From Anthopleura xanthogrammica (Eukaryota > Cnidaria > Anthozoa > Actiniaria > Actiniidae): a stretch of DNA of 64,000 nt. Made by a program: the position numbers and the translations under genes. The stretch covers positions 5,657,835 through 5,721,834 of the forward strand of contig OZ025211.1 in assembly GCA_964019055.1 (NCBI GenBank), written 5' to 3'. Under the pieces are notes generated by a model. That model searched no databases. It was not told where the DNA came from and saw only the letters and a program-made list of their open reading frames with translations. Positions 22,991-33,713 of the stretch are shown here, piece after piece. Each line of letters begins with the position of its first letter. Position 1 is the first letter of the stretch.

Positions 22991-23834
22991 TGGTGGTGGT
23001 GGTGGTGGTGGCGGTGGTGGCGGTGGTGGCGGTGGTGGCGGTGGTGGCGGTGGTGGCGGTGGTGGCGGTGGTGGCGGTGGTGGCGGTGGTGGCGGTGGTG
23101 GCGGTGGTGGCGGTGGTGGCGGTGGTGGCGGTGGTGGCGGTGGTGGCGGTGGTGGCGGTGGTGGCGGTGGTGGCGGTGGTGGCGGTGGTGGCGGTGGTGG
23201 CGGTGGTGGCGGTGGTGGCGGTGGTGGCGGTGGTGGCGGTGGTGGCGGTGGTGGCGGTGGTGGCGGTGGTGGCGGTGGTGGCGGTGGTGGCGGTGGTGGC
23301 GGTGGTGGCGGTGGTGGCGGTGGTGGCGGTGGTGGCGGTGGTGGCGGTGGTGGCGGTGGTGGCGGTGGTGGCGGTGGTGGCGGTGGTGGCGGTGGTGGCG
23401 GTGGTGGCGGTGGTGGCGGTGGTGGCGGTGGTGGCGGTGGTGGCGGTGGTGGCGGTGGTGGCGGTGGTGGCGGTGGTGGCGGTGGTGGCGGTGGTGGCGG
23501 TGGTGGCGGTGGTGGCGGTGGTGGCGGTGGTGGCGGTGGTGGCGGTGGTGGCGGTGGTGGCGGTGGTGGCGGTGGTGGCGGTGGTGGCGGTGGTGGCGGT
23601 GGTGGCGGTGGTGGCGGTGGTGGCGGTGGTGGCGGTGGTGGCGGTGGTGGCGGTGGTGGCGGTGGTGGCGGTGGTGGCGGTGGTGGCGGTGGTGGCGGTG
23701 GTGGCGGTGGTGGCGGTGGTGGCGGTGGTGGCGGTGGTGGCGGTGGTGGCGGTGGTGGCGGTGGTGGCGGTGGTGGCGGTGGTGGCGGTGGTGGCGGTGG
23801 TGGCGGTGGTGGCGGTGGTGGCGGTGGTGGTGGC
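22991..23834. repeat. 9-bp array (GGTGGTGGC)n, about 90 units
   Basis: It starts with a short (GGT)n run and then keeps a strict 9-bp period for over 800 bp. It reads as poly-Gly, Val-Val-Ala, His-His-Arg or Thr-Thr-Ala depending on frame and strand. This is a low-complexity repeat, not a gene. The regular GG doublets could favour two-tier G-quadruplexes. Confidence 0.97.
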
Positions 23835-26783
23835 CATATGCATTCTTACCTAAGTTCAAAAAGTTTACCTAGTTAGTAGGTAAGTTTTTTGAACATGTTC
23901 AAAATTCTTACTTAGACATAGTAAACATTTTGAACATGTTCAAAAAGTTTACCTATTCTTAAGTAACTTTTTGAACATAGTAAATTTTTTGAACATGTTC
24001 AAAATTTATACTCTTTTGTTTTCCTCTCATATTTCCGGAAATTGTAGATGGTGTGCTTTGCCTTTGCAAAATAGTATATCCCAACTCTAGGCCCTTCACC
24101 CTTGTGTATTTCTATAGTCGAATTAACGTATTTATAACTTTTTAACAGCACCTTCCTAAGATCTTGAGTTATCTGGTAGATAACCTTTGGAGGTTTTATT
24201 TATTTTTTAATGCAAAGTCACAGATGTAAAGACGAATTAATTCAATATTTGTTGCCATCCGCTGTTATTTTCTTGGTTGCCATTTTTTCTTAACTTTTCG
24301 ACGCTGAATGACTTTCAAAAACCTCTAGTATTGTAGATTTCCTAAGCATATCCTCCAGCTCCCTGTCGTCTCTGAATGCCTTTTGTAAATCTTCGCTGTC
24401 CTATTATTCCATTTCATTTCATTTTCGTCGGAAACGAGCTAACTCAATCTGTTGCTTTTTTCTTGTTTTTTTTTGAAGCCATTCGTAAACCTGGCTTCAT
24501 GGATCTATTCTGCTGTCTCAGTGGTAGATGTGGCTAACTTTCTTTCGTAACTGAAACAATCGGCTTCTTTTTTCTTCAACAGAGTATGCTTACTGAAAGT
24601 CTTAGACATTTTGCTGATGTCTTTAATATGGCATGTACCGCGATTTAAGAAAAAGATAAACTCTTCGGGATAAAATTAAGCTGATATTCTAAAAGCTGCA
24701 TTTCACCAAGTTTTTGTGTCTTAGGATCTTCTGTTGTGTCTACTACTATATAGAAGAGGGTTTTCTAAGTGATTGCAGTGTGGGAGTAGTCTTTTTGCGA
24801 TGGCCGCAAGTTTCTTGCAAATTCGACTTATCTTTCGGTCCTGCTGGATAGGAATTATCTTCCATCCTCAATAGAATGATTTAGCAATAGTCTACACACA
24901 GCTCAATGCCTTAAAGTGCATCTAATCTATGAGAAAATATTTTTAGTACCAGTTCTACATAAAGTAATTAGTTTCATGGTAAAGTGTTTGTTGATTTGAG
25001 TGATGTGTCTTTAAGTTATGAACTTCAAGGTTTATACTTCCAATATGTTAATGACTATGACGACAGGTGAGATGTTTGAGTGTATTTGTTATAACTAGTA
25101 ATACTACATACTAGCTATTATGAGAACAAATTTAAAATAACCTTTACCGTAAACCATGAGTAAAATAATGATGCTCTTTGAATACTGTTTCTGTGAATCA
25201 GTTACATCTTGTATATTAATTGAAGCCTTGCCTGACGTCACAGTTATTAACATATTGGAAGTATTTATAAACCTTCATAATTTGAAGATGCAACACTCAA
25301 ATCAAGAAATATTTTATCCTTCAACTATTTACTTCATGTAGAACCAGTACTGAAAGTATTCTCTCAGGGGTAAGGTGCACCTCAACAGATGTGAGGGTTG
25401 GATACGATAAGTATCATATAGAACTGTAGCTGCTTATCGAGAACAACGACGTGTTCCTTGTTTACTGCACTTCTTCTAACTTAAGATTCTGACAGATATC
25501 AATACGCAACATCTGCACACTATTTCAATAATCATTCTTGCAATAAGCTAAAGATAGTCTCTTGCCATCACCATTTCAGGTAACATCCACTCCTACTTTC
25601 CGTACATTTTCATAAGAAAATTGGATTCTGATCTTAATGGCATTCATGTGCGTCAGTAGTAGTATGTTTTTTAGTTTTTCTTTCAAGGGTATCTAATCTA
25701 ATGCTTTACCTATTTTTTCTGGGTTTCTCTCGCTTTTAACCGATATTCAAATACTTCCCTAACCCACCCCTCCCCCCTTGAAAACTCTGGCCACTAAGTT
25801 TTGCAAATTTATCAGAAATGCCCAGTATATCTTCAAAATGTATAGACAGGCTTCGTAGGAAGTTTAATTAGTGCAATATGTCAACAACATTTCCATCGCA
25901 TGTTATTTTCTTTGATTTTTCCCCCAATTTTTTTCTTCCAAATAATTCAATATTTTTCAAAAATAACCAAACATTAGCTACTTCTCGTACTTTGTCTCAA
26001 CTATTTGTTCACTTTTAAGCTTCATAGCAAAGAATGAGGCATTTTGAACAAATTTTGGAAGATTTAGAAGCTACTAATGTTTTTTCAAAAATATGAAATA
26101 AAAAATCAAAATATGCTCGTTTTACATAAACAATCTTATACACTGTAAGAAGACGCTTGCTTTTATCTGTTCCATAAAATATTGTTGTTTATTTCATAAA
26201 TATTTTGGTAGGTAAGCGCCAAAGAACAATTTTGAACATGTTCAAAAAGTTTACCATCGCCTGTATTTTGCGTAAAATTACAAAATTTAAGCAGATTTTT
26301 CTTCACACCTCGTTCCGAACTCTCAATAAACATGTCTAGCAAGTTTCATAGTTTTGCGCCATGTTTTAGGCAATATTTTTTCAAGATGAAAAAAATGACA
26401 TAACTTTGAAAATTAGGGTTCCAGGTGGTTATTGGACTAACACTGGACTTGCAAGGTTCGTAAATTTAACGTGAAACAGAAACAAGGTGGAGAGCCTAGG
26501 TTGAACCAGCATAAAGAGTACTCTAGAGATCTCCAGGTTTTTTAAAGAAAAAACGAATAAAAGTATTTTTTTCGAATTTTGCGGCAAAAGTTTACCTATT
26601 TGAACATTGTACTTTGATAACTAGTTCAAAAATAGATGGTGAGCCTTCAAAATCTTGCTGCCAAAACTTTCGATCAAAAACAGAATAATCACGAAAAAAG
26701 TTTTTGAAAACTGACTATTTTCTACTTATAATGAGTATTTGAACATGTCCGTGGTGATGTTCAAAAAATTTACACGGATGCAT
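23835..26783. other. Gene-poor segment bounded by G-rich arrays, with GAACATGTTC palindromes
   Basis: The palindrome TTTTGAACATGTTCAAAA or a partial form, usually followed by AGTTTACC, occurs at least three times at 23850-24005, again near 26231, and in decayed form near 26590 and 26740. Both edges have ATGCAT next to GTTCAAAAA/TTTAC words in opposite orientation, suggesting a roughly 2.9-kb element with subterminal palindromes. I found no convincing transposase ORF; the interior is T-rich and full of stops. Confidence 0.4.
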
Positions 26784-26862
26784 CTAGTGGTGGTGATGGT
26801 GATGGTGATGGTGATGATGGTGATGGTGATGATGATGATGGTGATGGTGATGATGATGACAA
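26784..26862. repeat. (GGTGAT)n microsatellite
   Basis: About 80 bp of GGTGAT/GATGAT units. It gives a false poly-histidine ORF on the minus strand. Confidence 0.93.
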
Positions 26863-26877
26863 ATAATAACTAAATAA

Positions 26878-27015
26878 TGAATGACAGAAAGGTTCGACCA
26901 AGTCAGGTCTTTCTTCCCGGAAGTGGCACTGAGTTCAAACGAGAACCCGTAGCAAAACCCTCGAAGCACAGGAGAAAACCAATAAAAAAACTCTACTCAC
27001 ATAAGACATCGAGCC
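26878..27015 (-). repeat. SINE-family copy, diverged
   Basis: Has AGAACCCGTAGCAAAACCCT, then an AGGAGAAAACCAAT-like block and CTCTACTCACATAAGACATC. The tRNA-like end is truncated. Confidence 0.5.
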
Positions 27016-27082
27016 AGGAAGTCACCACAGGTCACATTAGATGGCGGAGTCGATGGTCTTAATCGACAAAAGAGGCAACTGA

Positions 27083-27448
27083 TTTACCATGTATTTCGTG
27101 TCTAAAGCATAAGCGACGTCTTGGCATCACCGGCATAGTGGCACGTATTAGGTGTCAGCCAGAGGTCCAAGCACCTATTCTGTGGAACACCACAGTTGAT
27201 GTACCACGTATTTCGTATAATAAAACTCAAGCATGGTATCACGATGGCGGCATGTCTCAGCCGTCACCGAGAGGTCCAAACACCGAACTCTGTGGAACAC
27301 CACAGTTTGATATATGAATGTTAAAGTACAGCAACCCTAAGCAGGCCCTATGAGCCACTATATGTCCTTTAATAAAATAAAATTTGCTTTCATTGAGGTG
27401 CTTTTTTACTCTTCCAGTAAACACCAAAACTTTAGTTTTTATTTTCAC
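27083..27448 (-). pseudogene. Reverse-transcriptase fragment, partly duplicated in tandem
   Basis: On the minus strand, 27305-27257 reads NCGVPQSSVFGPLGDG. This matches the conserved GVPQGSxLGPLL block of LINE reverse transcriptases with a few changes. A second, more decayed copy of the same block, starting NCGVPQ, lies at about 27199-27150. CTCTGTGGAACACCACAGTT and its surroundings repeat about 110 bp apart. The rest of the enzyme, including the YADD catalytic motif, is absent. Confidence 0.45.
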
Positions 27449-27618
27449 ACAGCAGTTTTATTGCTCTGTACGCTGGATCAACAATGAAGTGACTTCAAAT
27501 GCTATTCCTTTGAAACCTTCACGGCCATAGCCGTTCAAATTCCAAATATTTAAGCTTAAGATTCACGATTCGTCGACCATGTGCGCCGATTGGTACTGAC
27601 AAGAAGACGAAGAGATCT

Positions 27619-28236
27619 CAGGGACCGCGGAGCATAATTTTGATTGGGGGGCTAACGAGCACCAAAGGCTGGAGCACGTAGGGGGGTTGAAATTTAGACC
27701 CTCGGAAGTGCGGTTTTGAGGAGCATTTGCATCAAAACTATGACGATTTTACACATTCTGGCTTTGAAAAAGAAGAGAAAAGGCCTTTCTGATATAAGAT
27801 GCTAGGAAATATTTTTAGTGACAATATGTCCTTCTTTGTTAAAGTTCCAAATTGATAATTCTTAATTCTTTTGCGATTGTTGTTTCTCAACACAAACTCG
27901 TTTGAGTCGGAGTCTAACTGTCCGCTCTTTGTGGAGAATCGTTGTTGAATCGTTTTTCTTGCATGTTAGCTCTCAAAAATGTCTCCTCCTTGCCATAAAT
28001 AAAGTCCCCTCACCAACCGCATCGCTGGACTCTTTTTCGAGTCGGAGAATTAACTGCCTGTGGCTTTTTAAATTGACATTTGATTATTTCATATTTTACA
28101 GAGTTAATTTATCGAGAAAAGCTGGAGAACTTGATATTTTGAATAACAAATGAATAATTCAAAATTGCGGCAAAATTATTGGGAGGGGGGCTATAGCCCC
28201 CCCCCCCCCCCCCCCCCCCCTGCTCCGCGGTCCCTG
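27619..28236. mobile_element. hAT-like MITE with perfect 16-bp TIRs and 5-bp target duplication
   Basis: The left end is CAGGGACCGCGGAGCA (27619-27634) and the right end is its exact inverse (28221-28236). GATCT flanks both sides (27614-27618 and 28237-28241). A run of at least 22 C lies just inside the right end. Internal ORFs (up to 83 codons) resemble nothing known, so the element is nonautonomous. Confidence 0.85.
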
Positions 28237-28241
28237 GATCT

Positions 28242-29247
28242 TCATTTTACTACCATTACCCATTCAGACCCATTCAGAATTCTTAAAAAAACTTATTAAT
28301 TATTCATGAGGAACCTTCCAATAAAGTGTGTCAAATCTGGTCACATAGAAAATATTAGAGTTTTCTAGAGCCTTGCTGTTTTGTCGAGCAGGCGCAGTAA
28401 GAAATAATGGCTCTGTGAACGAGATTAGAGAATATTAAGACAAAGAAAGGAAATGATTCTGGGATCGGTAGAATATGACGCAAATGACCTATAATTCGTT
28501 TTGAAAATTCAGTGCATTTGGTACGCAATCCTATTAAATGCGTAAACCATCTATGAACTTAATGCTAATGACTCGGAATTAAGTCTTTTAATTATTACTA
28601 ACAAGCAACACAAACTTGATATTTGATGGGAAATTGTAAATTACTTAATTCGGAATTTTTAGGTCTTATTTTCGTACTGGTTTAGCTTTTCCGGCAGCGT
28701 CTTCTTGTGCAATTAGCTAATGATGCGTTTGCTATAGAAACAGAGTTTATCCATTATACATGTGCATTAGTAAATGAGTGCATCAACTATTTTGAATTAA
28801 ATCTCACCCTAGTAAACAATAGCAAATCACCAGTTGGATGGATTGTTGAAATCTTTCATTTAAAATCTTCCTTGAACATGGGTGTTGATTTCCGGGAACA
28901 ACAATTCGTTGTTGTTTCTTCGTTTCTCGCTTCATAAAATAGATGCCGCGAGCCTGTTTCAAGAACTTTATGTCTTTATGTCCAATGTCTCCCAGGGTTA
29001 ATTTCAGTTATCCCTTTCTTCCTGATAAAGTCTAGTGCTTAATGGACGTGTTCTAAGAATGTTCACTTACGACACGCTAGGAAAGCTAAAGTTTTTCAAA
29101 GCATCATTGTGGACAGCAATTTCCTAATACTTAGAGCCATATAACCTTTATTTTAGTGCGTTTGCCCGGTGTTTTAGTTGGTCGAATAGAGTGCAGATAT
29201 AAAACACTGAATTAAAGCTGTGGCCAACATGTTTGATTATTTAGATT
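28242..29247. other. Intergenic stretch with no gene seen
   Basis: AT-rich, with a 76-codon ORF at 28707 that has no splice, start-context or family support. Confidence 0.4.
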
Positions 29248-29398
29248 TAACCTGAGTATCAGGCTCTAGGGGAAATAGGGCGGGGAGGGGACTGGGGAGG
29301 AGGGGAAGAGAGGAAAGGAGAGGCTCTCCTTTCCTCTCTTCCCCTCCTCCCCAGTCCCCTCCCCGCCCTATTTCCCCTAGAGCCTGATACTCAGGTTA
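29248..29398. mobile_element. Perfect 151-bp palindrome (75-bp arms) with 9-bp target duplication
   Basis: The arms (TAACCTGAGTATCAGG...CCTGATACTCAGGTTA) are fully complementary around a one-base centre at 29323. ATTTAGATT flanks both sides (29239-29247 and 29399-29407). A 9-bp duplication is typical of Mutator-like elements, so this looks like a recent foldback MITE. The stem interior is unusually purine- and G-rich. Confidence 0.85.
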
Positions 29399-29407
29399 AT
29401 TTAGATT

Positions 29408-29935
29408 GAGAACTTTTTTCTTCGTGCAACAAAGAAAACTTGTTGCCTTTGGAATGATACAAGTCACGAGTAAAATTTATTCTGCTGCAACTTGCAGGGC
29501 AACACTGTTGCGGGGCAAGCCCTATGACTGTGCATTAGGAACAAGTGAGTCCCCTTAATTCAAATCCAACTGACAGCGACTTGTGTAATGTCATTAACCG
29601 CTATCCAAGTTCGAACATTTTATACAATTTTAACATCAACCAAACCAATCTTCATCCAGGAAGGATATCTATATGGATGTTCAAGGGTCCCTGCTGGAGC
29701 ACAAGGGACCGAAGACCGTTCAATCGGCAACGCTTTTCCTACCAACTAAAACTGTGCGACCATTTGATTTGAAATAATCCATTAGAGTGAAATTGCGTCA
29801 TGCGTTGAGCCTTATACATTGAAGCCTACTGTGATACTAGACAAAGGTGCTCGTGTAAGGTGGATGTTGTTGCCTGATATCGCCACCTGTTTTTGGTAAT
29901 GAATAAAAGAAAAATCTTCACAAGTTTAATCGATA
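29408..29935. other. Intergenic stretch with no gene seen
   Basis: Only short ORFs. GCAACTTGCAGGGCAACACT at about 29488 recalls the Harbinger-like MITE interior but has no definable ends. Confidence 0.35.
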
Positions 29936-30325
29936 CACTGAAACAACCACTGTGCTAGTAAAAGTCAAGGCACGGCTAACTTACAGACCGAACTATGAAA
30001 CAACCATGGGCTGATCCAAGTCAGGGCACGGCTAACTTACAGATCGAACCATGAAACAACCATGAGCTGATCCAAGTCAGGGCACGGCTAGCTCACATAT
30101 CGAACCATGAAACAACCATGGGCTGATCCAAGTCAGGGCACGGCTAGCTCACATATCGAATTGGAATTTCGAGTGTTAGGTTTTGCGGCGGGAGGAAAAC
30201 CCTCGAATCAAGGGAGAGGCCCAACCGACACTACTCATGCACATGCAATGGCGAGTCCAGAAATCGAACCTGAGACCCCAGATCGAGGTGCACGTGAGAG
30301 GCAAGTGCACTACCACTATGAGTAG
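29936..30325 (-). repeat. SINE copy with a 56-bp tandem repeat at its end
   Basis: GAAACAACCATGGGCTGATC followed by CAAGTCAGGGCACGGCTA recurs every 56 bp (about 29996, 30052 and 30108, plus a partial first unit). It leads into ATTGGAATTTCGAGTGTTAG, the GGAGGAAAACCCTCGAATC core, and the tRNA-like AATCGAACCTGAGACC...AAGTGCACTACCAC end. Confidence 0.7.
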
Positions 30326-30374
30326 TGGAAGCCCTAGAGTTTTACTAATTTTGACCGGCAATGCGATTTCACAT

Positions 30375-31111
30375 TTAAGGCAATGGGCTCGCGCAAATTT
30401 AACCGATAGATTTTCCTATAATTTTGCATATAGATAGTTTTTGAGATGGACAAAACAGAACAACAACAAAAATCGGGGGTCATCGACATAGATTTTGCGC
30501 TATGTTAGCTTGAACACGGCACTCCCCAGCGAGTCTAGAACGAAAACAACGCTTCTCAAAGTATTACGTCTAGTTTAATTCTGGTGGCTGCAATATGAAA
30601 AACAGAGGCTTTCAGAGGTACTAAAGTAAATAAACTTCCTTGAAAAACAGTTTAATGTCACAAAGTTCAGGAAAAATGCTAAGTTTTGACATTTCCAACT
30701 TGAAAAACAGTCGAAATTACGTGCGAATGTCAAGTCTTTTTTAGATGATGTTTCACGATTTTCTCGAAAACAAACCGATAGATTTTTTATTTTTTTCGAT
30801 ATGTACTAGCTTTAGTTAAAAGACATCGAATTCAGGAAAAAATTGTATAGGTCACCGTATTCATTTACAAGATATAAGTCGTAAAGCAACGCAAAATGAA
30901 GAGCGACAAACGGAAAGCACCCAATCCATGGGTTTTGTCGCGCATGCCTCGAGTCATCGAACATACACAAAATGACTGCCATGCGACTAATTGTCAAGTT
31001 ATATAAATACAGTGTATTGTTTCACATTTTGGTCAATATATTATACAATTCTAAATAATAAAAAAAAATGCGCAGAAAGATGCGCACGAGTGCGCGAGCC
31101 CATTGCCTTAA
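30375..31111. mobile_element. TTAA-flanked TIR element (GGCAATGGGCTCGCGCA ends)
   Basis: The left end is TTAAGGCAATGGGCTCGCGC; the right end is its inverse, finishing CATTGCCTTAA at 31111. The element is about 730 bp and noncoding. Its right TTAA is also the left TTAA of the next element. Confidence 0.8.
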
Positions 31112-31772
31112 GGTGACTGCTTACTGTAGAAAAACATCCATAAAAAAGGTTTTAAAATCACAATTTCTTAAACTCAAATTTAATGCTGATTTGAAATCTG
31201 GAAAGAAAAAGGGGGTATCCCGAGGTCGTTTTCGAGATATTCACGATTAAACACAATTGACTGTATCAATAACGTTTTGAAGAAAAAGAAGCGAAAACAG
31301 ATTTTAATTTCTTTGATAAAATTCATAACTTCACCGGTAATCAAGCTTTTGACGTCCTTTTTTCAGGAAACCTAAATCATACATCGTTTTACAAATACAA
31401 GTCAAAAGATTTGGAAAATATCGAGAAATATAGTCAACTGATTATTTTTTATTCGCCTTCCCCTTTTTGTCTTCAGTTTAACGAGTGCTAAAATGTATAC
31501 TTGTACACTTTTCTATGAGTAAAACACATACAATTCAAACTTCGGCAAAAGTTTCTTTTTTTTAATGTACTCTTTTGGAAATTCGTGCAAAATTTGAGTG
31601 TTTTGCCTTGTTGAAATTCAACCGTGTATGGTTCCCCAATTCAATTTTTGAAGGTTATTCAGCAGTTTTTGTGCGCGCGCACATCGTGGCGTCAAATTGC
31701 TGTTTCATGGCGTCATTGCGATTGCGTAGTAGCGTGTAAAGTAGCTTCATTTTCAGCAGGCAGCCACCTTAA
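31108..31772. mobile_element. TTAA-flanked TIR element (GGTGACTG family, copy 2)
   Basis: The left end is TTAAGGTGACTGCTTACTG; the right end is GCAGGCAGCCACCTTAA. The right subterminal region with GTGCGCGCGCACATCG matches the element at 6770-7402. It shares one TTAA with its left neighbour, so one element inserted at the edge of the other. Confidence 0.75.
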
Positions 31773-32329
31773 TTCTGTTTTCCAACATTTTTTCGTTGGC
31801 TAATATTGAATTATAACCTAATCTGTTCCGTTGCCCGAATGCCCATTTTCATGAAGATCTTGTTAGACGGACTTTTAGTAATGAATATAAGATAAGATTA
31901 ATAATATATAATTTGAAAATGACCAACGTACGTGGGTCGAATCATACCATCTACTGCACAAGCTATAGTTTATCTTCATCTGTTTTAATTCATTTGGTTA
32001 CCTGGCCATTTTTATTCGTTTCCTTTTTCATCCGCAGTTCTGTCATCCCTCCACCGACACTAAAAACTGCCGTATCGGTGGAGTGCCGCTTGAATTTACT
32101 TCTTCTTTACATCTTGCATCCAGGATCTTGTACCCGGGTTCTCCACAAAATATGTCTTTAGGTTTTTTTTGTTTTTTTTTTAAATATAGGTTTTTTCCAG
32201 AGGGACTGGCTCGTCCTCCGTGACACAGAAGATCAATGCTTTCTGTTCTTTTACTGATCTTTATTCTTGACACTTTTACTCTCTAAGACTCTACTGTACT
32301 GTACTTCTAAGACTGCTTGACTTACTCTA
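31773..32329. other. Intergenic stretch with no gene seen
   Basis: Short ORFs only; no splice-supported exon. Confidence 0.4.
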
Positions 32330-32830
32330 TTAGTAGCAACTAGCAAACTCGTATATAGGGGCTCAGCTAGGAGCTTACTTCACATAACCGGTTTGTGCCA
32401 AGTCAAACTGGGCACAACTAGTCATGCCGCAATGACGTAATGCTTGAGGGCAGCTATTTACTCAGTGCAAAAATAAAAGCACTTGTCCACAAGACTCGCC
32501 CTAGCCAAACCGGCGATAGAGTTCGCTAGTTGAACTAGTAAAGAATATTTTACAATAAAGGGATTCCGGTGCCTCTACTGAGACACCTCTAAGCCAGAGC
32601 TTAGAAAATAGCTTCTCGAGTGTTTGTTTGTTGAGTAAACAGAGCTACCATTCCCAGTACGCATGTGCAAACTTGCGCAGGGCCAAAACTGGTTTGCTCT
32701 GTAAAACCACTGGATATCTCCTTACAACATCCACCTGTATTAGGCAATTGGATCTAACCAGTGTCAACAAACAAACACACTATTACCAGCTGTCAGTCAT
32801 TCTATATCCCTAATCCATTAGTTGCTGTGA
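32330..32830. repeat. Dispersed repeat, copy B (relative of 11590-12370)
   Basis: It shares ordered blocks such as ACAAGACTCGCCCTAGC, CTAGTTGAACTAGTAAAGAA and TCCCAGTACGCATGTGCAAA with copy A, diverged by substitutions and small gaps. No coding potential is seen. Confidence 0.45.
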
Positions 32831-33569
32831 TACCAAAGCTTTTGACATTTTGATCTGCAACTTGACCTTTTATGACTGTCTTCCTCTAGACTGTATGGCT
32901 TCGCAGCTAACTATCTGTTTACCTTAATCAAACATAATTATTATTTTTTTGTTTCTTATTTTCTTATTCATGTCCCGTCCCTTAGGAAAAATCTCTCCTT
33001 ACAATTAGGAACGTATCTAAATACGAACACTTCTAAAATATCGTATGCGTATGGCTCGAGTTTTAGAGTGGCGTATTTCCGTGGCTCGCCCGCCGAGTGT
33101 TAACCATTAATGAAAAAAAATCCAGAAATTTCGGTTGGGAGGTAAATGGTAAACACTATTTTGGTTCGACCAACTGGAAAATTCCCAAAATTATCGCATC
33201 GTCTGAAAAGGTAGCCCGCTTATTTCCCGGTCGGTATTTCCGAATGGACGATTCGTGTACCATTTACGTTCCAGTTTCATACCAGTTCCAGACCCTATTC
33301 AATCACAGCTAATGACAAAGTTCTGGGTACAATGTTGGGCTTTCGTTGTAATTAATGCTGTGAAATTTTTTTCAACTCAATAGACGACTCGCACTAACAG
33401 GTTACGTGACCCTACCCCTTAAGACGAGAAGCTGCGCCAGAATAAACAACGGAACAGGGACGTAACTAGGACATTTTAGCAAGTGGTCAGTGTATATTTG
33501 TAAATCCGGGAAAATAGGATTTTCATTCAAATACTTATTAATTAGTACTGGGAAAAAAGCAAATCTCAT

Positions 33570-33713
33570 GGAGAAATGGATTTAGGTATAAAAATGAATA
33601 ATTTATAAGGATTTGTAAGGAAAATGCATTGGATGGCAAGAGCTTGCCTGCCAACACTTTTCCCATACAAAACCTTATAAAATATTCGGTTTTATATTTG
33701 AATCCATTTCTCC
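33570..33713. mobile_element. Short foldback MITE (GGAGAAATGGATT ends)
   Basis: The left arm starts GGAGAAATGGATTTAGGTAT and the right arm is an imperfect inverse ending AATCCATTTCTCC. The arms are about 65 bp around the centre GGCAAGAGCTTGCC. It is 144 bp and noncoding. Confidence 0.7.

Noticed and set aside
22854..23876. Giant glycine-rich (and Thr-Thr-Ala, His-His-Arg, Val-Val-Ala) proteins
   Set aside because: All come from a 9-bp microsatellite open in several frames of both strands.
26784..26969. Poly-histidine protein on the minus strand
   Set aside because: Comes from the GGTGAT microsatellite.
33097..33312. 71-codon ORF
   Set aside because: No splice context or recognisable domain; similar-length ORFs are expected by chance.
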